A stretch of DNA of 64,000 nucleotides from Citrus sinensis (taxonomy: Eukaryota > Streptophyta > Magnoliopsida > Sapindales > Rutaceae), in the NCBI RefSeq assembly GCF_022201045.2, contig NC_068561.1, forward strand, positions 2,691,001 through 2,755,000. Reading direction: 5' to 3'. The stretch's first letter is position 1. Each line of letters begins with the position of its first letter. The translations under genes and the position numbers were made by a program. Positions 22,397 to 33,499 of the stretch are shown here, one piece after another. The notes under the pieces were generated by a model, which searched no databases, was not told the origin of the DNA, and was given only the letters and a program-made list of their open reading frames with translations.

Positions 22397-22516
22397 GGGT
22401 GCGACCACATCAGCACTAATGCACCGGATCGCATCAGAACTCCGCAGTTAAGCGTGCTTGGGCGAGAGCAGTACTAAGATGGGTAACCTCTTGGGAAGTC
22501 CTCGTGTTGCACCCCT
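22397..22516 (+). rRNA. 5S rRNA gene, copy 34
   Basis: Full length with T12C, C14T, C35G and G89A (C-box). Confidence 0.9.
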
Positions 22517-22895
22517 CTTTTTATCTTTTCAGTCGGTTAATCATCTTTTCGCGGCCGACCCCTTCAATTTTTGGAGACAAATAGGGTGGTCAAGCTCCGG
22601 AGGAGCTTGGGGGCATTTTTTGACCTTTAATTTCGAATTTTTCTTGTATTTTGACACATTTTTAAGATTACAATTTTTTTGACCCTCGTCGTCAGCCGGT
22701 TAATCATCTTTTCGCGGCCGACCCCTTCACTTTTGCGTGCGTTAGCGGGTTTCCACCTCCGGCGCGGGGTCTCCGGGGCACCTCGGACCCGCCGGGGAGC
22801 GAGGAAAGGGCCGCGGAGGGATGAATTGTGCGGCGGCCGAGTCGGGGCAAGCGAGGGGGGCACGGGTTAACTAGATTTGCAGTGCACATGCTGAT

Positions 22896-23015
22896 GGGTG
22901 CGACCACACCAGCACTAATGCACCGGATCCCATCAGAACTCCGCAGTTAAGCGTGCTTGGGCGAGAGCAGTACTAAAATGGGTGACCTCTTTGGAAGTCC
23001 TCGTGTTGCACCCCT
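22896..23015 (+). rRNA. 5S rRNA gene, copy 35
   Basis: Full length with T12C, G82A and G97T; same changes as copy 37, two units on. Confidence 0.9.
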
Positions 23016-23394
23016 CTTTTTATCTTTTCAGCCGGTTAATCATCTTTTCGCGGTCGACCCCTTCAATGTTTGGAGACAAATAGGGTGGTCAAGCTCCGGA
23101 GGAGCTTGGGGCCGTTTTTTGACCCTTAATTTCGAATTTTTCTTGTATTTTGACACATTTTTAAGATTACAATTTTTTTGACCCTCGTCATCAGCCGGTT
23201 AATCATCTTTTCGCGGCCGACCCCTTCACTTTTGCGTGCGTTCGCGGGTTTCAAGCGCAGGCGCGGGGTCTCCGGGGCACCTCGGACCCGCCGGGGAGCG
23301 GGGAAAGGGCCGTGGAGGGATAAATTGTGCGGCGGCCGAGTCGGGGCAGGCGAGGGGGGCACGGGTTAACTAGATTTGCAGTGCACAGGCTGAT

Positions 23395-23513
23395 GGGTGC
23401 AACCACACCAGCACTAATGCACCGGATCCCATCAGAACTCCCAGTTAAGCGTGCTTGGGCGAGAGCGGTACTAAGATGGGTGACCTCTTGGGAAGTCCTC
23501 GTGTTGCACCCCT
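23395..23513 (+). rRNA. 5S rRNA gene, copy 36 (1-bp deletion)
   Basis: 119 bp: one base is missing at nucleotides 47-48, plus G7A, T12C and A74G. Probably not functional. Confidence 0.88.
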
Positions 23514-23892
23514 CTTTTTATCTTTTCAGTCGGTTAATCATCTTTTCGCGGCCGACCCCTTCAATTTTTGGAGACAAATAGGGTGGTCAAGCTCCGGAGG
23601 AGCTTGGAGGCATTTTTTGACCTTTAATTTCGAATTTTTCTTGTATTTTGACACATTTTTAAGATTACAATTTTTTTGACCCTCGTCGTCAGCCGGTTAA
23701 TCATCTTTTCGCGGCCGACCCCTTCACTTTTGCGTGCGTTAGCGGGTTTCCACCTCCGGCGCGGGGTCTCCGGGGCACCTCGGACCCGCCGGGGAGCGGG
23801 GAAAGGGCCGCGGAGGGATGAATTGTGCGGCGGCCGAGTTGGGGCAAGCGAGGGGGGCACGGGTTAACTAGATTTGCAGTGCACATGCTAAT

Positions 23893-24012
23893 GGGTGCGA
23901 CCACACCAGCACTAATGCACCGGATCCCATCAGAACTCCGCAGTTAAGCGTGCTTGGGCGAGAGCAGTACTAAAATGGGTGACCTCTTTGGAAGTCCTCG
24001 TGTTGCACCCCT
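23893..24012 (+). rRNA. 5S rRNA gene, copy 37
   Basis: Full length with T12C, G82A and G97T, like copy 35; the pair reflects a two-unit copying step. Confidence 0.9.
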
Positions 24013-24391
24013 CTTTTTATCTTTTCAGCCGGTTAATCATCTTTTCGCGGCCGACCCCTTCAATGTTTGGAGAGAAATAGGGTGGTCAAGCTCCGGAAGA
24101 GCTTGGGGGCGTTTTTTGACCCTTAATTTCGAATTTTTCTTGTATTTTGACACATTTTTAAGATTACAATTTTTTTGACCCTCATCGTCAGCCGGTTAAT
24201 CATCTTTTCGCGGCCGACCCCTTCACTTTTGCGTGCGTTAGCGGCTTTCAAGCGCAGGCGCGGGGTCTCCAAGGCACCTCGGACCCGCCGGGGAGCGGGG
24301 AAAGGGCCGTGGAGGGATAAATTGTGTGGCGGCCGAGTCGGGGCAGGCGAGGGTGGCACGGGTTAACTAGATTTGCAGTGCACATGCTGAT

Positions 24392-24511
24392 GGGTGCAAC
24401 CACACCAGCACTAATGCACCGGATCCCATCAGAACTCCGCAGTTAAGCGTGTTTGTGCGAGAGCAGTACTAAGATGGGTGACCTCTTGGGAAGTCCTCGT
24501 GTTGCACCCCT
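24392..24511 (+). rRNA. 5S rRNA gene, copy 38
   Basis: Full length with G7A, T12C, C61T and G65T; exact twin of copy 41. Confidence 0.9.
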
Positions 24512-24890
24512 CTTTTTATCTTTTCAGCCGATTAATCATCTTTTCACGGCCGACCTCTTCAATTTTTGGAGACAAATAGGGTGGTCAAGCTCCGGAGGAG
24601 CTTGGGGGCGTTTTTTGACCCTTAATTTTGAATTTTTCTTTTATTTTGACACATTTTTAAGATTACAATTTTGTTGACCCTCGTCGTCAGCCGGTTAATC
24701 ATCTTTTCGCGGCCGACCCCTTCACTTTTGCGTGCGTTAGCGGGTTTCGACCGACGGCGCGGGGTCTCCGTGGCACTTCGGAGCCGCCGGGGAGCGGGGA
24801 AAGGGCCGCGGAGGTATGAATTGTGCGGCGGCCGAGTCGGGGCAGGCGAGGGGGGCACGGCTTAAGTAGATTTGCAGTGCACATGCTGAT

Positions 24891-25010
24891 GGGTGCGACC
24901 ATACCAGCACTAATGCACCGGATCCCATCAGAACTCCGCAGTTAAGAGTGCTTGGGCGAGAGCAGTACTAAGGTGGGTGACCTCTTGGGAAGTCCTCGTG
25001 TTGCACCCCT
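24891..25010 (+). rRNA. 5S rRNA gene, copy 39
   Basis: Full length with C57A (A-box) and A83G (C-box); exact twin of copy 42. Position 12 is T again. Confidence 0.9.
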
Positions 25011-25226
25011 CTTTTTATCTTTTCAGCCGGTTAATCATCTTTTCGCGGCCGACCCCTTCACTTTTGCGTGCGTTAGCGGGTTTCGACCGCCGGTGCGGGG
25101 TCTCCTGGGCACCTCGGACCCGCCGGGGAGCGGGGAAATGGCCGCGGAAGGATGAATTGTACGGCGGCCGAGTCGGGGCAGGCGAGGGGGGCACGGGTTA
25201 AGTAGATTTGCAGTGCACATGCTGAT

Positions 25227-25346
25227 GGGTGCGACCATACCAGCACTAATGCACCGGATCCCATCAGAACCCTGCAGTTAAGCGTTCTTGGACAAGGGCA
25301 GTATTAAGATGGGTTACCTCTTGGGAAGTCCTCGTGTCGCACCCGC
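25227..25346 (+). pseudogene. 5S rRNA pseudogene, copy 40 (heavily diverged)
   Basis: About nine changes, including T45C, C47T, G60T, G66A, G68A, A71G, C78T, G89T and T112C, with an altered 3' end. A-box, IE and C-box are all affected. It ends a 336-bp unit. Confidence 0.88.
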
Positions 25347-25724
25347 TTTTTATCTTTTTAGCCGGTTAATCATCTTTTCGCGGCCGACCCCTTCAATGTT
25401 TGGAGACAAATAGGGTGGTCAAGCTCCGGAAGAGCTTGGGGGCGTTTTTTGACCCTTAATTTCGAATTTTTCTTGTATTTTGACACATTTTTAAGATTAC
25501 AATTTTTTTGACCCTCATCGTCAGCCGGTTAATCATCTTTTCGCGGCCGACCCCTTCACTTTTGCGTGCGTTAGCGGCTTTCAAGCGCAGGCGCGGGGTC
25601 TCCAAGGCACCTCGGACCCGCCGGGGAGCGGGGAAAGGGCCGTGGAGGGATAAATTGTGTGGCGGCCGAGTCGGGGCAGGCGAGGGTGGCACGGGTTAAC
25701 TAGATTTGCAGTGCACATGCTGAT

Positions 25725-25844
25725 GGGTGCAACCACACCAGCACTAATGCACCGGATCCCATCAGAACTCCGCAGTTAAGCGTGTTTGTGCGAGAGCAGT
25801 ACTAAGATGGGTGACCTCTTGGGAAGTCCTCGTGTTGCACCCCT
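25725..25844 (+). rRNA. 5S rRNA gene, copy 41
   Basis: Same sequence as copy 38, offset by 1333 bp. Confidence 0.9.
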
Positions 25845-26223
25845 CTTTTTATCTTTTCAGCCGATTAATCATCTTTTCACGGCCGACCTCTTCAATTTTT
25901 GGAGACAAATAGGGTGGTCAAGCTCCGGAGGAGCTTGGGGGCGTTTTTTGACCCTTAATTTTGAATTTTTCTTTTATTTTGACACATTTTTAAGATTACA
26001 ATTTTGTTGACCCTCGTCGTCAGCCGGTTAATCATCTTTTCGCGGCCGACCCCTTCACTTTTGCGTGCGTTAGCGGGTTTCGACCGACGGCGCGGGGTCT
26101 CCGTGGCACTTCGGAGCCGCCGGGGAGCGGGGAAAGGGCCGCGGAGGTATGAATTGTGCGGCGGCCGAGTCGGGGCAGGCGAGGGGGGCACGGCTTAAGT
26201 AGATTTGCAGTGCACATGCTGAT

Positions 26224-26343
26224 GGGTGCGACCATACCAGCACTAATGCACCGGATCCCATCAGAACTCCGCAGTTAAGAGTGCTTGGGCGAGAGCAGTA
26301 CTAAGGTGGGTGACCTCTTGGGAAGTCCTCGTGTTGCACCCCT
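26224..26343 (+). rRNA. 5S rRNA gene, copy 42
   Basis: Same sequence as copy 39, offset by 1333 bp. Confidence 0.9.
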
Positions 26344-26559
26344 CTTTTTATCTTTTCAGCCGGTTAATCATCTTTTCGCGGCCGACCCCTTCACTTTTGC
26401 GTGCGTTAGCGGGTTTCGACCGCCGGTGCGGGGTCTCCTGGGCACCTCGGACCCGCCGGGGAGCGGGGAAATGGCCGCGGAAGGATGAATTGTACGGCGG
26501 CCGAGTCGGGGCAGGCGAGGGGGGCACGGGTTAAGTAGATTTGCAGTGCACATGCTGAT

Positions 26560-26679
26560 GGGTGCGACCATACCAGCACTAATGCACCGGATCCCATCAG
26601 AACCCTGCAGTTAAGCGTTCTTGGACAAGGGCAGTATTAAGATGGGTTACCTCTTGGGAAGTCCTCGTGTCGCACCCGC
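26560..26679 (+). pseudogene. 5S rRNA pseudogene, copy 43 (last of the array)
   Basis: Same diverged sequence as copy 40, offset by 1333 bp. It is followed by a decayed partial spacer and then non-rDNA. Confidence 0.88.
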
Positions 26680-26832
26680 TTTTTATCTTTTTAGCCGGTT
26701 AATCATCTTTTCGCGGCCGACCCCTTCACTTTTTCTTGCATTAGCGGGTTTCGACTGCCGGCGCGGAGTCTCCTGGGCACCATGGACCCGCCAGGGAGCG
26801 GGGAAAGGGCCGCGGAGGGATGAATTGTGCGG

Positions 26833-28215
26833 CTTTATGGAGACACACCATCGTATGCTGCTGCTTAATGACTTAGTGCTATATATTGAGGCTATATAAT
26901 CACCAGCTTTTATTTTTAATTGAAGCTGTTAGCATTTTTTTTGGTTTATTTGTTGATCGATGTTTACATGTTTCAATTATGTAGTGCTACAAATTAGAAG
27001 TTTGGAGTTGAGCTGTTCGTTAGGAGGTAAAATGCCTTAAGTTTTAAGTAATCTCTTATGACTTTGTCTAATGGAAGTGTGATTGACTATCATTTCTTTG
27101 ATCTTTTAGGTTTTGGATATGCTTTTTGGTAATGTCAAGGCTGAGGTTAATACTTGCGAAGGTGAGACAAAGCTTTATTAAGAGATTAGGAAGTTAAAGC
27201 TTGTGATTTAGGTAGATAACTTTGTGCAATTGATGTTTTGTAATTTCAAAACTGAAAAGTAAGGTCATTGTTGGTTTTACATGTCTAATTTTGCTAGAAA
27301 ATTGATTATTGAAGTGAAAAGATGATAAATGGTTTATTGATTCTGCAGAAAATTTAAAGATTGTTGGATTGTTATCATAACTATGATTGTTTCGAAATAT
27401 GACTAAATGATGCTTGATTCACTTGAAATTTTGAGTATTAAAAGCTGAATTGTATATTTCGAGTCCGGAAATTTTAGAGTGAATTGAAGTAATAGTTGAT
27501 TTTAATGGATTTTTCAAAATGGTCAGTTGTTGTTGGAATTTATCAGAAACCGTGTATGTACCATGTTTAGTGTTATAAACGAATTTGAGATATTAAACTT
27601 CAATATATCTATTTAAAATGTGGAAAGTTCTATGGTAATTGAACTTCTTGTAATTTTTTTTTTCATACTCTACTGCTTTAGTCGTAAACCCCTTGACAAA
27701 ACTGTTCTCTTGTGTTTGATCTTATGAAACATTAGTTTAATGATATTAGAATGTCGTGAAATTTTAATATGTTAATAGAGTCATATGTGTAATTATGCTC
27801 GGGAAATTTTCATCCCAATATATTGAGTATTTTAATTTTAATAAATCGCCAAAGCTCAGTTGTTTCTGTGTGAATTAAAAAGGTAGTTTTGATTTGTTTT
27901 CTTCAATCCTATGAGAACCCTACTATAGAGTTCTCCAAATGGCTTGCAAATGTTATATGTTGTGTTTATGTGTCTAATAATATTATGAAAGTTTTCATAA
28001 TATTTTGAATAGTATTGGATTTTTAAAGAAAATCATAAGCTTAGGTTGTCGGTGTTTCCTGTCAATAAACCAGTTTTCTATAACCTTGTATGAGTCATAT
28101 AAACAATGATAAATGAAACTAAATTGAGCTAAAACATTATATTCTAGGTGCTTTGCATGTCTAGATTATATCTACAAATTTGTATAGTAGTTAAACCAAA
28201 CTAATAATTTAAGTT
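26833..28215. other. Non-rDNA sequence without recognisable gene
   Basis: AT-rich sequence begins abruptly inside the last 5S spacer. I see no coding frame, RNA gene or repeat ends here. Confidence 0.6.
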
Positions 28216-28465
28216 AGTATTTACATTTTGGATTGGAGTGGGAATCCTGAGATTAAGAGTGTGAAGAAGAGTGTGAGTAAGTTGTTTACTTACATTGGAA
28301 TTAGATATGGAATTAAAACTAGAATCTAATTTATGTGTTTACATTTTGGATTAGAGTGGGAATCTTGAGATTAAGAGTGCGAAGAAGAGTGGGCGTAAGT
28401 TGTTTACTTACATTGGAATGAGAATATGGAATTAAAACCAGAATCCAATTTATGTGTTTACATTG
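28216..28465. repeat. 118-bp tandem duplication
   Basis: Two near-identical 118-bp units start at about 28221 and 28339, each opening TTACATTTTGGATT and containing GAGTGGGAATC; a short third start follows at about 28459. The TTACATTTTGG..GAGTGGGA motif resembles ends of PIF/Harbinger-type DNA elements, and a loosely similar inverted stretch lies at 30570-30740. I could not find matching target duplications. Confidence 0.65.
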
Positions 28466-28466
28466 T

Positions 28467-29910
28467 TGATAACTCTATGAAATGAGAGTTATTACAGCAA
28501 TTCTACACTTAAATCGAGATCACTTAGAGAGTAAATGATGTGTTTTTATTATATTTTGGTTATATTTTGCATAAACATTTATTTTAGTTGAGTCTTAATA
28601 AGTTTTACTTGAATTAAAGTAATTTGTGCTCAAAACATGTGCATAATTGTAGGTTTTCAGAAGTTTATAATTCATGAAGAGATGCTGAGATATTAGACTA
28701 GTAAGAGGAGGAAAGAAGATGACCACAAAAGAAGTAAAGCACAATCGAGAACAGTGCAATGTTATAGCTGTTGTTAGAGCAACCATTGTTATAGCAATCC
28801 TAGAGCACTGAGGGAGAAAACTTAGCGCGGGTCAGCTGCAGAATTGCGATCTGCAGTTTCCTAATTTAGCTCATGCACGCCCAAGGCTTTTGTTTACCCT
28901 AGTTTTTAGTTATAAAAGAAGGCGCGCACCATATAAAACGGAGGCAAGGAATTATCATTAAACACATTAGAGAGGAAAAGAAGAAGAAGATCAGAATTCA
29001 AGAGGACGGCTTCAGCAGCATTGAAAAATCCCACAGAGTTATTTGGATTTACTTTTTGCCATTCTCAACTTATACCTTTCTTCTGTCTTTAACTGATCTA
29101 ATGTATCCCGTGAACAATATGTTGAAGTTTGTTTTTCTTTTTCAGAATATGAACTAGATTTACTTGTAGTTGAGTGACAAACAATCTAATGGGTTCTTGA
29201 CTGTTCTTATGAGTTGCTATGTCATTGCTGTAGCATTTTACTCTAGTAGCTATTATTATAATTGTTATTTCGGTTGACCACCCATTTAATAGTTCAAGTT
29301 AAGATAGAGCCGCAAAATGGCATGTCTTAGCGGATATTATTAGAGTAATACTTGATCTTACTTTAAGTTTCCTGGATTAAGTTATCTTGAATCCCATAAG
29401 GGCTATACTTGAAGTTAAGATTTGTGACAAACTAGATATAAGTACTCACTTTGTAGGGTGGAGAGAATAAAGGTCCATAAGGCCATGCCACAGGTAGAAT
29501 GATAACTGGTCATTGCTAATATACTTGAGGGTGTGAGAGTTCTAACACGCGACAGCTGAGGATGCAGAATAATTATGCCCAGCACTGTAGCAATTGTTGT
29601 AACAACTAGTGTTAACTTGATGAAAAGCAGTCAACCCCTAAAGAGAGTTTGATCATTCAACTACCATATTCTCAATTGATTTTTAGACGCAATTTAATTT
29701 AATTTATTTCATTACTGAATTGTTTTATTTTATTCTCTCGCAATTATCAATTTCAATAGAACCTGCTTTACATTTGTTAACTTCAGACTTAAGTTAGATT
29801 GCACTATTGTGATTGCTGTAGCATTTCTAGTGACATCAATGTCTGTGGAGACGATCTTGAATATTCATCACTTTATTACTTGTTGTGTACACTTGCACAT
29901 TGGCATCAAT
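28467..29910 (+). mobile_element. Possible solo LTR of a Ty3/gypsy element (limits approximate)
   Basis: The block opens with TGATAACTCTATG and ends with a GTACACTTGCACATTGGCAT-like stretch, both typical of long plant gypsy LTRs. It has a TATAAAAG box at 28911, no coding frame, and no second copy in the window. CATTG before and CATTT after could be an imperfect target duplication. A solo LTR left by recombination fits, but it could be another non-coding repeat. Confidence 0.45.
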
Positions 29911-29959
29911 AGCATTTGATTATAAAAATAACCATAAATTATCTTGGATTGGGAGCAAA

Positions 29960-30560
29960 TGGTCTCAAATTACAGTTTTACCCGTATTTAAATAATTATA
30001 GTTTTTAATTACAAAATTAATAAAAAATATATTTGAAAAATAAAATATTTATTTTATTATATTTGTAAATTAATAATAATTATTAATATTCTTAATTATG
30101 TAAATCAAAATTTTTATTACTTTTAATTTTAATTGTGTAAATAAAAAATTATTAATAACAGCAAGACAAATGAAACATTATTATTATTAATATTGTACAA
30201 AATTGATATTTTCTTAGAATAAAATATTTATTATTATTAATTACTAATATTAAATAAATATAATACTATTATTTTTAAATAAATATAATAATATTATTTT
30301 TAAATAAATATAATAATATTATATTTTCAAATAAAGATAGTATATAGTAATATTATTAATTCTCTATGAGTATAATAATATTATTTTTAAGTAATTTTAA
30401 TTTAGAATCAATGTAAGTTATTATTTTTAACTAAATATAATAATATTATACTTAAATATATTTAATATCATTATTTTTAATAAATGTAAAAATAATATTA
30501 TTATTTAAATAAATATGATATTATTTATTTTATTTTATTAAATATAAGGGTAAAAAGGGA
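29960..30560. repeat. Very AT-rich low-complexity block
   Basis: Dominated by A and T with recurring TTTTTAAATAAATATAATAATATT words, mostly short degenerate tandem repeats. No genes. Confidence 0.8.
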
Positions 30561-31790
30561 AGAGAGAGGAGTGAATTCCCACTTCTACCTCCCCTATGGG
30601 AGTAGGAATCCCACTGCCCACTCCAAATTTAAGTGGGGCCCACAAAGTGAGATTCTCACTCCCCCTTTAAAATTTGCAAATAAACACTAAGTGGGAGAAA
30701 TCAACGTTGCTCACTCCCACTCTAAAAAATAAACACAATAAAAAGGGATTATTGAACAAGGCCTATCCTTATTACATGCTCTAAAATAGTCCCAAAGGTT
30801 TCTACAGATTTCCATGAATTTTATATGTACATTATTTGTTATTCAATGAATAAAATTATAGAGTTTGAAGTTTGGTTTTATAAATAAGAGATTGACATTG
30901 TTTTCGCTTGATTGCGAACTTAATGGATTCTTGAGATTGATTCTTATGTGTTTAATTTTCAATTTTCTTTTGAAATCTTTGAGCATGTTTTCATGGCCTC
31001 TTGAATAAATGAGATGTGATGAGAATTATTATGCTTAAAAGTGTATGGGCTAATAGCGTATACCTGGATTTTTTTAGGTATGTTGTCAATGGAGATGATG
31101 GAAGTAGTTTGTGTGCTATGCTTAGACAATGCTTTGGAGTTTCATACTTTTTAGCTCACTTCTTGGATGGGGGTGTGACACAGGTCGACAACTTTTTTGT
31201 AATGGTAATGGGGAGGGAAAGCCTCCATTGCTCATGACATATATAGTGGAAGATGATGATTAAAATTAATTCATGTATGGCGTTCCTCCGTCAATTCTCT
31301 TCTTTACACATTTTTTTTTTTTGTAATTATAAAGTTTGAGATGCCTTTGTTTATGGGTTTCATTTACAAGCTTTGATGAAATTAATCCAAAATAATTAAA
31401 GTGCTATACGTATTATTTGATCTTTAAAATAAAAAATTTATAAATTACCACTTGCACGAAAGTTATTTGGTAATTTAAAATTGTCACCATAGTTATTTTC
31501 GTTTGAAAAATTAAACAAATTACAAAATAATGAAACAAATAATAATTAAAATGATAAATTATTACTTGGAGTAATAATGATCACTTAATTTATCAAATAA
31601 TTTTAATGCAACATTTTTATATTTTTTTTCTTAATAGATGGGGCTTAATTAAACTTAATTAATAATTAAAAGAATATGAAACGAAAAAAATAATTTTGAT
31701 TATAAATTATCACTTGAATTCAAGAAACTTTGAAATGCAACATGATATTTTATACATGTGTTAGGCAATGTGATACATTAAATATCAATA
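30561..31790. other. Intergenic sequence without recognisable gene
   Basis: 30570-30740 has several ACTCCCACT/GAGTGGG words that may be the decayed end of a DNA transposon. A 73-codon frame at 31016-31237 has no recognisable domain or gene context. The rest is AT-rich. Confidence 0.5.
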
Positions 31791-31799
31791 TCAAACATT

Positions 31800-32210
31800 C
31801 ATTGTATCAGTTAACCGCTTCATTCATTGTCAAACAAGCCAGCTAACCATTTCACACTTAGCTATTTTTGGAGTGGAAGCGGTTAACCGCTTAATTCTTT
31901 AGCTTAACAATCCGACTAACTATTTCGTTGTTAGCTATTTCTAGAATGCAAGCAGTTAACTGCTTGATTCCTTGTTAAATTAGTTGGCTAACCATTTCCT
32001 TTCTGGGTGTTTTCTGGAGTGGAAACGGTAAACCACTTAATTCTTCGTTAAATCAGCCGACTAACCGTTTCATTGTTGGGTGTCTCTGGAGTGGAAGCGG
32101 TTATCTGTTTAATTATTCCTTAAATCAATTGGTTAGTTGTTTCATTGTTTGGTGTGTCTAGAGTGGAAGCGGTTAACCGTTAGATTTATTGTTAAATAAG
32201 CTGGCTAGCC
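31800..32210. repeat. Minisatellite with a 72-bp unit
   Basis: The motif GAGTGGAAGCGGTTAACCG recurs with variation at 31871, 31943, 32017, 32089 and 32161, a period of 72-74 bp. Each unit also holds a palindromic GGTTAACC-type word and a TAACCATTTC-type stretch. Five to six diverged units. Confidence 0.85.
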
Positions 32211-32261
32211 GGCTTCGTGATTAATTATATGCACTATTACTTCGTCTTCCTCATCCATTTT

Positions 32262-33215
32262 CAATTTTTGTCTTTATTCAAGACACCGAACAATTCAAGT
32301 GAAACATGCAACAAGTGAGGTCAAACATACAACATGAAATTTACATGTAAAAAGGTCGTGTCAAACATGCAACACCTGAGGTTAAACATACAACAACTGA
32401 GGTTAAATATGAGAACTACGTCAATATGCAATAGTTCACGTGAAAGATGTAACAATGGAGGTCAAACATGCAACACGGATGTGAAAAATGAAACATGTGG
32501 GAAAATTTTCATTTTTTAGCTTTATTCAAGACATTCAACAATCCAAGTGAAACATGCAACAAGTGATGTTAAACATACAACTTGAAATTTACATGTAAAA
32601 AGGTCACGTAAAACATACAACACCTATGGGTCAAATATGCAACAAATGAGGTTAAACATAAGAACCACATCAACATGCAACAGTTCACGTGAAAGATGTA
32701 ATGACAAAGATCAAATATGCAACACGGACATGAAACATGAAATAGGCAAGAAAATTTTTATTTTTTTGACTTTATTCAAGACATGCGATAATCCACGTGA
32801 AACATGCAACAAGTGGTCAAACATACAACATAAAATTTACACGTAAAACATGCAACACTTGAGATCAAACATCATAATCACATCAACATGCAATCGTTCA
32901 TGTGAAAGATGCAACAACGGAGGATAAATATGGAATATAGAGTGAAACATGAAACGGTCGGGAAAATTTTTATTTTTTGACTTTATTCAAGATATGCAAC
33001 AATCCAAGTGAAACTACAACAAGAGAGGTCCAACATGCAATTAGAAATTTACATGTAAAAAGGTTACATAAAAACATGCAACACCTGAGGTTAAACATGC
33101 AACATATAATGTTAAATATGAAAACCATGTCAAAATACAACAATTCACATGAAAGATACAACAAAAGTAATCAAATATGCAACAAAGATATCAAACATGA
33201 AACAGGAAAGGGGGG
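32262..33215. repeat. Minisatellite with a 211-250-bp unit built from short motifs
   Basis: Four units, each opening CTTTATTCAAGA at 32272, 32520, 32770 and 32981. Inside each, AAACATGCAACA-like words repeat every 20-30 bases, so the unit is itself a higher-order repeat. Frames within it simply follow the repeats and are not genes. Confidence 0.85.
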
Positions 33216-33499
33216 AGAACATTTTGGGGTATTTAAAATAATAAAATTGAGACAAATAACAAAATACATAAAAATTTTGAGTTTAAATACTACACATCAC
33301 ATATGATAAATATATGAAACAAATATTTCTCCTTTATTATATAATTTTTTTCTCTTGATTTTGACAACATTATATCTTTCTTTTATTTCCTATTTATTAA
33401 TTTTTACTATTAATATTATTTTTCCCATAATTTTTAAATTAATATATTATTTTAATTTAATTTCTTAAATTAAAAAAAAGGTGCAACCGGTTTTGTTTG
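33216..33499. other. AT-rich spacer
   Basis: No coding sequence or repeat ends seen between the minisatellite and the Pack-MULE. Confidence 0.6.

Larger units (their letters stand above)
24075..26727 (+). repeat. Exact two-copy duplication of a three-unit block in the array edge
   Basis: About 24075-25394 and 25408-26727 read the same at a 1333-bp offset (499+336+498), including all private changes in copies 38-40 and 41-43 and both 336-bp units. Sequence diverges on either side of the paired stretch. Confidence 0.9.
21701..26832 (+). repeat. 5S rDNA tandem array, right block (copies 33-43) and array edge
   Basis: The array resumes directly after the copia element. Eleven further genes follow, then the last spacer breaks off inside its GC-rich half at about 26832 and unrelated DNA begins. 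These copies are more diverged than the left block. Most carry T12C, and the upstream AT element reads TTAACTAG instead of TTAAGTAG in several. Two units of 336 bp lack 163 bp of spacer. Decay toward the array end is typical of units that escape homogenisation. Confidence 0.96.

Noticed and set aside
1-26832. Regular spacing that might suggest a CRISPR-like or satellite array
   Set aside because: The conserved 120-bp part is clearly 5S rRNA with Pol III signals, and the spacers are conserved too.
31016-31237. 73-codon frame as a small gene
   Set aside because: No recognisable domain, no splice or promoter context, in AT-rich DNA where such frames arise by chance.
32334-33306. Frames of 61-109 codons rich in Asn, Thr and Cys
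   Set aside because: They track the AAACATGCAACA minisatellite and repeat with its period.
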